From the NCBI RefSeq assembly GCF_019925205.1, contig NC_083560.1, positions 94,144,083-94,208,082 of the forward strand: a DNA stretch of 64,000 nt, in the 5' to 3' direction. How positions within the stretch are numbered: the first letter of the stretch is position 1; each line of letters starts with the position of its first letter. The notes beneath the pieces were generated by a model. The model worked only from the letters and a program-made list of their open reading frames with translations, made no database searches and had not been told where the DNA came from. Shown piece by piece: positions 52,989 to 63,519 of the stretch. The position numbers were made by a program, and so were the translations under genes. The stretch is from Metopolophium dirhodum. Lineage: Eukaryota; Arthropoda; Insecta; Hemiptera; Aphididae.

Positions 52989-55038
52989 ATGAGTGATATT
53001 AGTGGTATAAGTGATTTAAGTTTTGACGATTCAATCAATGATCCGGATTATTGGAATCCAAATTCACCGATCGAAGTTTCAGACTTTGAAAATATTTCCG
53101 AATACGAAACATTATGTAATAGCATACAAAATAAAAAAAAGCCGAATAATACGGCTTTTAATGTGGAATATGATGACAAGTTCGTGTAATAGAAGCTTCG
53201 GATGAAGAGGACGACGTACAGGTTATTAAAGGTAAAAAAAAAACTAAAAATCCTGAAAATTGGAAACGCAATAAATGTAAGAATGCAAAGGCGTCTGGAG
53301 AAGAACATATCAGTTTGCGTGGTAAGTTAGTTTTATCGAGGAAAATCGGACCAGATTGCAAATGTAAAAACAAATGTTTTATAAAAGTAAGTGATGTAGA
53401 AAAGAATATAATTATAAATATGATTAATACAATTGGCAATAAAGAGAAGCAGGATACATATATTGCGGGTTTAATTAAATTAAATAGCGTAGCTAGGCGT
53501 AGACCAAGTATTACTGATAACAGCAAACCTAAATCATGTAGTTGTATATATTTTATAAGAATTAAAGATGTAGAAAAAAGAGTTTGTAAGAAAGCATTTT
53601 GTTCATTCTTGGGAATCGGGAAAAATAGAGTTCAAAGGATTATAAAGTCTCTTCAAAAAAATGAACCAAGTCCATTCAACAAACGCGGGAAACACGTAAA
53701 TAGAGGTAATAAAATAAATGAACAGGTAGTATTTCAAATTCAAACTCATATAGAAAGTTTCCCTGCCCGCGAATCACATTATAGTCGAATAAAAAATGAT
53801 TCAATGCGATATTTATCTCCAGACCTTAATATGATGAAAATGTATGAGATGTATTTGATTAAATATGAAAATGACAAATGGAATCAAATGCAGGAAAATA
53901 ACAATATCAAACCAATAGTTTCGTATGATTTTTATCGTAAATATTTTTCAACAAATTATAAGTTATCATTCGGTTATCCGCGTGTTGATACATGTCAGAC
54001 GTGTGATAGACTTCAAAATTTAATAGCGGCTGAAAAAGATAACGAATTAAAAAAAAATTGGAAACTGAAAAACAACTTCACGTTTCTAAGGCAGAAGTTT
54101 TTTATGTTGATTTAAGACAAAAATCTGAGGAAGCTAAGTTAGAAAATAGTGAGATAGACGTCGTATCGTTTGATTTCCAACAGAATATGCCGTTACCACA
54201 CATACCTTGTGGGGACGTCTTTTACAAAAGACAACTATGGATCTACAACTTCTGTATACATTCCGGAAGAAGTGGAAAATCTTATTTTTTTATGTACGAC
54301 GAGGCTACAGCCCATAAAGGTCAAAACGAAGTTATAAGCTTCTTAAATCATTACTTTTCTAACATTATGGATCGATCTGTAAAAACAGTATATCTTTTTT
54401 CGGATAACTGTAGTGCCCAAAATAAAAATTTTGCGTTAACACAATTTTTATATTCAATAACGGCTAACAAAATTTACGGGATAACAAAAATAATTCACAG
54501 ATACCCAGAGACGGGTCATAGTTTTTTGCCATGCGATCGGGCTTTTGGTATAATAGAAAAACGACGAAGAAAACTTGAGCGTGTTTATTTACCGTCAACT
54601 TATAAAAAACTAGTTCAAGATACGTGTAAAAAAATTAAAGTAATTGATGTTGAACAAAATATGATATTGAATTACTCCCAACATACCAAAGCTTTGTTTA
54701 AAAAAACTGTCAATAATAGGAGCAAAATAAGTTTTTCTATTCTAACTTACCGTTTTATAGAATACACACAACATGGGATATATTCAAGTGTATCTGTACA
54801 TTCTACTGCCAAAGACCATTTTATACTTCAAAAACCTAAAACTACATTAAGCCTACCAACAAATGATTCTTTATTATACAATGGTCCATTGAGTATTAAA
54901 GAAGCTAAACTGAAAGATGTGAAAGATCTTGCATCTAAGTATGTTCCTTCTGAATATTTATGGTATTATTCAAATCTCAGATCAGGTGAAAATGAACATA
55001 CTGAAGCATTAATTGATGAAGACTGTAATGAAGACTGA
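52989..55038 (+). pseudogene. DDE/RNase-H-like transposon-type protein (DUF7869-like), two frameshifts
   Basis: Three frames in series: 52989-53185 (acidic start M-S-D-I-S-G-I-S-D-L), 53186-54050 and 54058-55038. The middle part has a C-K-C-K-N-K-C zinc-like cluster, a helix-turn-helix-like segment (F-L-G-I-G-K-N-R-V-Q-R-I) and R-V-D-T-C-Q-T-C-D. The last part has V-S-F-D-F-Q-Q-N-M-P-L-P, Y-L-F-S-D-N-C-S-A-Q-N-K-N and G-H-S-F-L-P-C-D-R-A-F-G-I-I-E-K. The spaced D, D and D/E look like an RNase-H-fold active site. I recall the family as the poorly characterised DUF7869, common in insect and cnidarian genomes. The frameshifts are a one-base slip near 53185 and one in a run of A near 54048-54056; the latter could be a sequencing error. 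Otherwise the 670-residue protein is complete. Confidence 0.65.
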
Positions 55039-55049
55039 TTAAAATAAGA

Positions 55050-55280
55050 ATATTAAGTTTAATACTAAAATTGTATTTAAAAATAATGTATAATATTATT
55101 ATGTTTTTAAAGATTTGACTTTCATTTGTTTTTTTTTTCAATATTTTGTTATATTTATAAAAAGAAGTATTTTTATATTACTTTTTACTATAGTTATTAA
55201 GTTTAAAACTGAGATTTTATTTAAAAATAATGTATTATTATGTTTTAAAAGATTTTACTTTCATTTATATTTTGTTTTTA
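55050..55280 (+). repeat. Tandem duplication, period about 145 bp, after the DDE-like gene
   Basis: ATTAAGTTTAATACTAAAAT, TTAAAAATAATGTAT, TTATGTTTT and TTTCATTT occur in order at about 55052-55130 and again, slightly altered, at about 55195-55275. This is a simple duplication of the AT-rich 3' flank. 55281-55500 has no gene. Confidence 0.6.
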
Positions 55281-55509
55281 TATGAACTTAAGCTAAGCCT
55301 ATAGTTGTTGCCTATAAAATATAACATAATTACTAATAAGTAATAAGCGTTAAAATGAAAAATAAAAAATAATATGTACATGTAAAAAAATTAGTAATTA
55401 TTCTATATAGGAGTGCCATTTGGCAAGGATCAGTATGTGTATTAGAATCCCTAATTTTTTGTCTGTGTTTTTTGGTGGGTTACAAAATATACAAATGCAA
55501 CTATATGAT

Positions 55510-55860
55510 CTAAACGTAAAATTTAAATACATTATAAAACATTCTTACTGCTCCTGAAAATGCGTCGTACTTTGTCTTGTAACTCATTTTACTCCATTGT
55601 CCATCCGCGATTACTGGGCACATAGGTATGCCATCAATATCGACATAATTTCCTTCAAATGCCATTTTTTTTTCTTCAATACCAGCCTGCTTCATAACAT
55701 TCCAAGCAGAAGCTTCTATATCTTCACTTAACACATCACTATATTTAATATAAGTAGTAGGAGCCATGCATGGTATATCTAAGCACGCACTAAACTCTGC
55801 CAGTTGAGTAAATCCTATATTGATTGCATATGTACCATTTATAACGGCTTTATTAATCGT
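55510..55860 (-). pseudogene. Mutator-like transposase fragment
   Basis: The minus frame reads I-N-K-A-V-I-N-G, G-F-T-Q-L-A-E-F-S-A-C-L-D-I-P-C-M, A-G-I-E-E-K-K-M-A, G-I-P-M-C-P-V-I-A-D-G-Q-W-S-K and Y-D-A-F-S-G-A-V. The V-I-A-D-G-x-W-S-K block carries the first catalytic Asp of the Mutator-like transposase domain found in many insect proteins. Only about 120 residues are present; the other catalytic residues are missing. It is a different branch from the FLYWCH MULEs in this window. Confidence 0.68.
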
Positions 55861-55940
55861 AATCCAAGTCTTTTTTTTCTGATTCAATCGTTGTTAATAG
55901 GTTACACATTTAAAAATCCAAGTCGTCACAAAACCTTTTT

Positions 55941-56420
55941 TTATGGGTTAGGTTTTTTTTTTTTATTAATGTTTTTGTGCTGCTGAGATTTTTTTAAATT
56001 ACAAACATTGCACAACTTACAAAATATCAAAACAATAGGTTTTGGAATATAATATTTATCTTTTAGAGCATACATCATTTTATCACGACCTCCGTGTCCA
56101 TTATTTTTGTGAATCGTATTTAAAATTTCAAAAAAATTCTCACTTGCTACTAATTGAACAATTGGCTCATCATGGTTTTTTCTTTTTTTTACCAAATATT
56201 TTGAATCACCTACTTCCATAATATCATATTTTTTAATCAATCTATATTGCTTACTATTTTTTTTGGTTCCTGGTATTTTAGAAGCTGCTATTTCAGAAAC
56301 AGCATCGGATATTGTAGCTATTGTCCATGGTTGTTTAACTGCGTTCATTTTATTTTTATAATAATTAGTAACTTCATTGTTAAATTTGTTCACTGCTGTT
56401 ACATTTTCCATATTATGCAC
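55941..56420 (-). pseudogene. Ginger/KRBA2-like integrase N-terminal fragment
   Basis: The 159-codon frame has R-L-I-K-K-Y-D-I-M-E-V-G-D-S-K-Y-L-V and then the zinc-binding (HHCC) domain of retroviral-type integrases: T-I-H-K-N-N-G-H-G-G-R-D-K-M, Y-Y-I-P-K-P-I and C-K-L-C-N-V-C. The pattern is that of KRAB-A-domain-2-like (Ginger) DDE transposases in insects. The catalytic core that should follow (toward lower coordinates) is replaced by the Mutator-like fragment. Confidence 0.72.
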
Positions 56421-57108
56421 TCGTAAGTATTAACGCACTCGATGAAATATACTGGGTTTACTAACGTATAGTTGGTACTGTAGTATGTACCTACCTACAG
56501 TATGTTGACAAAAATAGGTACAATGAAAATTTATAATCTAATCTACTGATTAGTCATTATCTTGTAGATTCCATCAACTATTAGGTATACGTCGTCAATC
56601 CGTATCTAAATCTTTAAAATAGTCGGTTGTAATGTAGGTAAAAACCAAAAATTTGAAATCTATACGATTGATATGATTTTATAAATACGCTATTGCGATA
56701 CAGTTTATGAGTAGGAACTAGAAAGTTATGTTTTAGTCAATATTAAAAAAAGTAGATCGTGGACCATTAGATATTCAAAATACCTACCGTATATAATTAT
56801 TCAGTTTACATGTTACATATTATAATGTACTGTGTTATTATCAATAACCCTTAAAATAATATAATTTAAATTATGTAATAAGTATAATCAGTAATAAATT
56901 ACCATATAATATTTATTGTTATTATGATTGTAATTCTTAAAAGGTCTAACTGCTGTTAGTCTGTATGCAATGAGTCTTAAACACAGCAGGCTGTTTGGAA
57001 AAATAATAAGTAATTCGCAAACGGGCTACCCCATTGCAAAGAGCCTAGTCTTTTTGCAAAAAATCTAATTTTCCATACGGCCTACGACATATATATTTAT
57101 AGTAATTT
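56421..57108. other. No gene seen; AT-rich spacer
   Basis: No convincing ORF or repeat was recognised up to the ORF at 57109. Confidence 0.35.
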
Positions 57109-57616
57109 TTGTATACATTTAATAAACCTGAAATTATGTCGTTGGCTATCGCAGACATGCAATGCGTTCTTGGAGCAAACAATAAATATTTTATTAAAGA
57201 ATTATCTATGGTCGACACAGAAACATGGGCGAGCCAGCTTGGATTTTTAAAAATTCTAAATCTAAGCAGCAACAAATCTCGTAAAACTAATAAATGGCTA
57301 GAACATAACTATCATAAACTAACTGTAGAATATGGTGATATCGAGTATGAAGAACTAAGTAGAATATTGAACTCTTTAAAGTTCTCATGCATTTACGTCA
57401 AAGGGGATCAGAAAAAACAGCTTCTTACAGAATTTATACCCCACGTGAGTACCCCACATGATTACCAACATCGAAGACCTCGGATGTCCACGTTTGGACC
57501 AAATATGTGATGAAGAAACTCTAACTTGTTGTATTTTTCATATGGAATTCAATCCAAAACAATGTACATTCTATAAAGTATTTGGTATAAGAAAATGGTT
57601 TATAAATAATTCTTAA
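57109..57616 (+). pseudogene. Unrecognised small gene broken by a 13-bp tandem duplication
   Basis: The first frame runs from 57109 (Met 57109 or, better, Met 57136 M-S-L-A-I-A-D-M-Q) to 57508. A second frame from 57458 to the stop at 57614-57616 continues naturally: T-N-I-E-D-L-G-C-P-R-L-D-Q and C-C-I-F-H-M-E-F-N. The cause is a 13-bp tandem duplication, TACCCCACGTGAG at 57437-57449 followed by TACCCCACATGAT, which shifts the frame by one. The protein would be about 155-165 residues, with D-x-E-T-W and V-K-G-D-Q-K-K blocks and a Cys/His-rich end. It resembles a small family I have seen in aphid sequences, perhaps linked to mobile elements, but I assign no function. Confidence 0.55.
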
Positions 57617-58015
57617 AAATGTTATTGTATACAGTATATTAAATAAACATATCATTATATTTTAACATTGTTTTTTTTTTTTTATATGTCATCATATATA
57701 CATACATATATGGTATCATATATGGTAACATTTACACGATTATCAATTTTATGTTTATAATAATATCACCATCCATTGATCTGAAACAGAAAAAAACATG
57801 ATTAACATATTATCAAGCCTTAATAACATTTCTAAAAAACATAATATTTAAAGAAATTGTTATATGATTTATACATGATATTTTTACAAAGTTTTTTCAG
57901 GTTATTTACAGGTAGTTTAGTTATATAATATTTTAATCAACTAAAATATAAAAAAATAAAAATAATCAACATACTATAAAAAGAATTATATACATGCTAA
58001 TTATTTTCATAAAAC
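57617..58015. other. No gene seen; AT-rich spacer
   Basis: AT-rich, with an ATATATGGTATCATATATGG simple block near 57700. No coding motif. Confidence 0.35.
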
Positions 58016-61000
58016 TTAGTATCCTTCATCCTCCATCATTGCAATCAACACTGCTTCCACCCGCTCAAGTTCTTTAGCTTCCCTATACAATTCAAAAATG
58101 ATATAAGTAAAATAAAATATAATATTTTTAATGTTTTTATCTTACTCTAAACGATAATGACCATGAGCTAAGGTATGAATTTGGTCCTCTAGCACATGTC
58201 TCTTATCGTCCGATTGGTTTAACGCTAATTTGACTGATGAAATTGTTTTCATCTGATGTTTGTACGATATAAATTAATTGTTTACTCTAAACGTGTATAG
58301 TCATTCGATGATGATGTATGTCCAATAGATTTAAACAATTCAGATTGAATGATTGCCATAGATCGCACACTTTTGTCATCGATCATTGCACCTTGCCAAA
58401 ACAAACATTTCTTGTGATTTGAAATGCTTTAATGGTTTTTAACAACATGACCACGTATTCCTTTTGCCTTGATTTGTTCAATACCAGCTATATTAAATGC
58501 ATAAGATTTAGCTCGTAAGGCAATAAATTGCCTTATTACTAACCCTTTACATTCATCAGTGAATGTTCCTGGCAACTTTTTTCTGTCGACACAATAGCAC
58601 AGTGGATATTTTAACTAATATACTGGGCGACAAAAATGTCGCCCAGAGAAAACTTTTTGTCACCTAGTAGTTGGGTTTGACCAATAATTATTGAGAATGA
58701 AAAACCCATGTGACCATTCCCTGTAGCCCATAAGTATCCATAGAATAATACAATATTACAATGCAAGGAAGTGTGCACGCGACAATGCGACATGTTTCAT
58801 CTGGTCGTCAGTCGTCCCGGCAAATATCTACAAATCGATTGTTTTTGATTTTATTTTAGTACTTGTTCCTACAAGATATTAGCTAAATAATATTATTTCA
58901 CTTCGAACCTTTAAACAGTTTAAACGTTCAAGCCTACCAGGTTACACTAATACGTCATACGATACTACGACGACAGGACGACATTCGTCACTTTTGGTAC
59001 CTAAGTATAAAATAATTTAAAATCTAATATTTTATACTTGGACTTATACTAAATACAGTACCTCTTCTAAATAATAATAATATATTACAAAATACAATAA
59101 TCCTAAATGAAATATACCTATATACTTGCATAATATGATACGTATAACGTATTACCATTGGTTATAAATACTAGTAAAAATAGTAGTATTAATAATCAAT
59201 GGTATAGGTGTAATATTATTAATATTCTGTAAATTTCAATGAATAATCAATATAATAAATATTATTATAAATTATTATTTATTAATTAATATAATTAATA
59301 CTGAAAAGTTTTTTATAAGCTCATAATATGTTGCGTGAAATTTTTTTTTTTAATGTCGCCCAGTGATAGTTCCTTAAAATATTAACTGCAATACCATAGA
59401 TGATCAATTTAGAAATTTGAAGTATCCATGCGTTGTAAAAGTTCAGTGTTGTTCACCAAATCATTGTAATAATCTACCGTCTTTATATTGTAAATCAATG
59501 AATCTGAAAAAAAAAAAATATTTTAATTAAGTCATTACATATTACATATTATATATTTATATATATACCTGTGTCCGTGTATGTGTCCGTGTACATCAGT
59601 TGAATATTGTCACCATATTATGTTTTTACCATTGATCCGTAGTGGAAATCGAACATTAAAGTTTTTGATATGTCCAAAATAGAAAATCCTACGTAAATTG
59701 GTTTATCAAATTTTAATATATCTGCGTTCATATGTATTACGACCAGGTTTTCGTTGTATATTGTTATGTCCTTGAACGTATTTTGGTTAATTAACCTTAT
59801 ACACTTTTTTTCATCACACAACAGCAACATTCTTATTAGATTCCTTACATTTTCCAAAGTTTTTCCTGAAAGTAAAGTTAGTTTTAATCAAGTTTAAGCT
59901 AATTTAGTTATTCTAATTAAATAAACGTACCAAAGACTGCATTATTCATCAGTTTGAAAAACTCTCTTTCAAAATCGTTCATTGCATTTTCCCGCATATT
60001 TGTGTTTAATCGTATATAATTTTCAAGCCATGGCGATTGATCAAATTTCAAAAGTCTGTGCACCTTAATAAATAATAATAATTAATAATAATATTAATAA
60101 TCATAATATACTATAAGTTATGATAAGTATGTGCAGTTTTTAATACTTTTTTCAATACCAATCCTGCTTTTAAAGCTTGTTTTAAAGCCGTATAATGTAT
60201 TACATATTTTTTTTTAGTTTGTAAATTGGCGATGAGTTTTTTATTTTTGAACCAGGAGGAGCTATTTTCTCTGGAAGGTATGGTAAATCATTATGAAGGT
60301 TTTGTAATGAAACTGGGTAAGAAATATCTATTTCTAACGCATAGCCTATCTCCGATTCATCGTTGGTATTTTCCAATAATTCTAAAATATTTTCGTTGTT
60401 TAAATTTCCGTTATACCATTCGAATCCACCCTTAGGCATGTTTTTTGACATTTCCCAACCATAGCTGAAAAATTAAATACAATTAATATTCAATAATTTT
60501 AATGTGAAAGGTATAATACATACAGATTCGTTGCGTCCAAGTACACAATCCATGAATCAGGTTTTGACGGGTCATATTCTGGAACCTCTTTATTATTTGC
60601 GCAGGCATATCGCATACTCGCTTGGGTAAGTCCCCCTCTAATCCCCCCCTCAATCATCAAAATTTGATCGTAATCGCTCAATAGTTTAAGTTCGACTTAA
60701 GTTATCTTCAAGTTATCTTCAAACAGCAGTCAAACGACATCCCCGGTGATGTATAATAATAATTAGGGTCTAATCCGTACGTTTTTAAGCATAGGTCTCT
60801 AAAGTTTTCGAATACGTCACAGAGAAGCATGACATCAACTTTTTATGTACCAATTGCTATATTCACCTAGATTTTGGAAATTGAAGTGATTCCATACTCG
60901 AAGCGCATGTTGGTAATCATCTTCGTCTATGTGTACTTCATTTAATGTACTGTAAAATTCGTTTTTTTTTTTCGTTTTTTGAATTTATCCTGCAATTTAT

Positions 61001-63519
61001 CCCAACCGTCTGTATACTCGTATGGATAAATGCCTTTCCTAGTTACCATATAAATATCGGTGTTGTTAAATATTTTTTTTATTTCTCTAAATTTATCTGT
61101 GTCACATTGGGCTAAATTATCGACGAGTTTTTCTAAACTAGAAGCCATAAACCTACAAGTATCAACGAATCTAATTTGAAACCTATTTGTAATATATTTT
61201 GTAAATGAAATAAATTTTTCTTCCGAATTAGGTATTACACTAATCGATTGGGTGTCGAATCCTAGCTGGGTGACTAAAAAATGTGAGTCATAACCCGAGA
61301 GGTTATGGAAAAAACATGGTACAAAATTAGGTTATACCATTAATAAATTGCATTTACTACATGTAGTTCCTCTGTATTTTCCGGATAAATGGTCATGATC
61401 TTTTACAGGTAAATTATTGTTGTTAAATTTACATTTACAAAGTGGACACGTCCCTCGGTCAGCGATATCCCGGTGTAATTTATTTTCGTTTTCGTTCATT
61501 ATAATTGGCACGTTTGTATTTAACAGTTTTTCTATTTTTAAACCGCCTTGAACAATTTCTTGCAGACATTTTTTTGCAACGTCACCTTTGCTAAAACTCG
61601 AATCCCCCAGGAATACAACGGGAGTCGTCACAATTTCATATTTTTCTAACGATTCCGGTGATACATCGTCGCTTGCTTTAACATAAAAACAATAACTCAT
61701 CACGTCATGATGGTGAATAATTCTAGTATTTAATTCAAAATCGCTATCGTTTTCTTTTTGCAATATCGATTCAAAATCTGCATAAATTGCAAAAGGGTGT
61801 TTTTGTGTACGATTCCAATTTGTAAATTTCATATGCGTATTCGGTTTTGGTAATAACGGTTCATTAATTTATTTTGATTGCAATTTATTTTATGATCTTT
61901 AAGTTTTTGATCGGTGTCAGCGCCAAAATATGTTTTAAAACATCTTTTACACATTATCATAGCATGACCGTGAAAAGATAACTGCGAACCGATTAATTTT
62001 GGTAAATTAGTGATCCTACGATAATGGTGATTACCATTTCCATCTCCGAACAATATTAGATCGTGGTGGTCATCTAACTCTTCGTCGCTAACTTTTGAAG
62101 GGTAAATAATATATGATGTATTTAATTTTGAATTATTATGATTTTTTTTTGGTATTTTCTTCACATTATTTTTATATTTATATTCTCCGCGTTTTAATCT
62201 ATAAATATTAACTGAAAATCCCGGATTTAGTTTTTCAAATTTTTCGATATCTTTTAACGAAACAGGGAAAGATAAAGTTGTAAAATCTAACATAATCTTT
62301 CGGCATGAATCGGATAGACTAGCTTGGCTAATATGCTATACTTGAAACACTTTTCGTAATCATTTTTTACATTGATAGTTGATTTTTTCGACTGTATACT
62401 AACTGGCAGTGGTATGTATGATGAACCCCCCAAAGGTTTATAAATATTAACGTTTATTATTAATCCGTCTAAACTATATAATACATAACCGCTTCCCTTA
62501 AGAACCATTTCTTCTTTTTCTTGCAGTAACTTCAAAAAATCTACTTCCAACAGTTGATTTATATCGTCCGCTTCAAATATGAACCTCAATTGTGTTTTAA
62601 ATGCTCTGTTTTGTTTGTTATCCGTATTTGGTAGAATATATGTAGCCTCTAATTTTATATTGTACTTAATTGATGACTGTTTAACTGCATCATCGATTAT
62701 TTCATACAAACCGGGCTTTGAAATTTCTAAAAACTCCCTAGCATCTATAATATTATCTAAATTCTTCTTATAAAATTCTGTACATAACCCTTTAAAAGCA
62801 GACTTTGTTTTTACGAATTTCGTGCGCGTAGTCTTGTTCATTCGGATACGTTTATTATTAACCATTGATTTAGAATTGTCGTTATATTCTCGTTTACCTA
62901 AATAAATTAACGCTTTGTTTTATTATGTTACACTACATTTTTTTTTGTGTTATAAGAAAATTATGAAAATTATTACACCCGTTTAATAAAAAAAATCTTA
63001 CCTTGATTCTCGCAAATATAGTCGTCTTCAATCGTATAAATCGAATTATCATATCCATCATCATCATAATTCGTTTGTTGTGTTGTCTTGCACGTTTGAC
63101 AGAGGTTCACTTTGGGTTTGATGAGACGGTCCAGCTTCCATGTTAGGCACAAAGATCTGTGGTGCGATCTCCATCTGATCAGGTTGATCGTTTGATACGA
63201 TGACTGGCGGAATAATTCCGACATCAATACCTCTACGAGGTGTATGAACATTATCAACTCCTTGTAAAATAAATTAATAATTGTTAGAAAAAATTCTAAA
63301 AGTAGGTATAATTAATATTATTTAAATTTATTTATTTTTATGAAATATCGTGTACATACCATGAAAGTTTTTAATGTGACGTAATAAATTGTCTGCCCGA
63401 ACAAACGATGTTTTACACACGTTGCAGATAATTTTATGTGTACTATGAGATTTTTCATGACGTTTCAAACCATCTTTACGAGTAAACGACGATGAACACT
63501 TATCACAATTATACGCCAT
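58016..63519 (-). pseudogene. Maverick/Polinton type-B DNA polymerase gene, multi-exon, decayed
   Basis: Exon 1 (63519-63361) starts M-A-Y-N-C-D-K-C and encodes two C2H2 fingers; I prefer this Met to the upstream one at 63660, whose lead is hydrophobic and flank-like. Exon 2 is 63260-63002. Exon 3 starts at 62897 and holds G-G-S-S-Y-I-P-L-P, F-P-V-S-L-K-D-I, then the exonuclease Y-A-D-F-E-S and F-H-N-L-S-G-Y-D. Later exons carry G-I-R-G-G-L-T-Q-A, polymerase motif A (Y-L-D-A-T-N-L/Y-G-W), N-N-A-V-F-G (motif B region), I-Y-V-G-F-S-I-L-D, motif C (Y-T-D-T-D-S), L-P-G-T-F-T-D-E and D-D-K-R-H-V-L-E-D, ending M-M-E-D-E-G-Y at 58016. It would be a protein-primed polymerase. Frameshifts (near 62290, 61840), stops (TAA before Y-G-D-N-I near 59625, TAA in the exon at 58435) and a MITE disable it. 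Confidence 0.82.
58622..59364. mobile_element. MITE inserted in the polymerase gene, 743 bp
   Basis: The ends are ACTGGGCGACA (58622-58632) and its exact complement (59354-59364). The left end continues into a short internal palindrome (GGGCGACA...TGTCGCCC). It separates the polymerase segments M-D-T-S-N-F and K-L-P-G-T-F, which are adjacent in related genes. No clear target duplication was found and there is no ORF with a recognised motif, so the superfamily is open. Confidence 0.65.

Noticed and set aside
58016..63519. A complete Maverick element
   Set aside because: Only the polymerase is present; no integrase, capsid, ATPase or protease genes or long terminal repeats were seen in the window.
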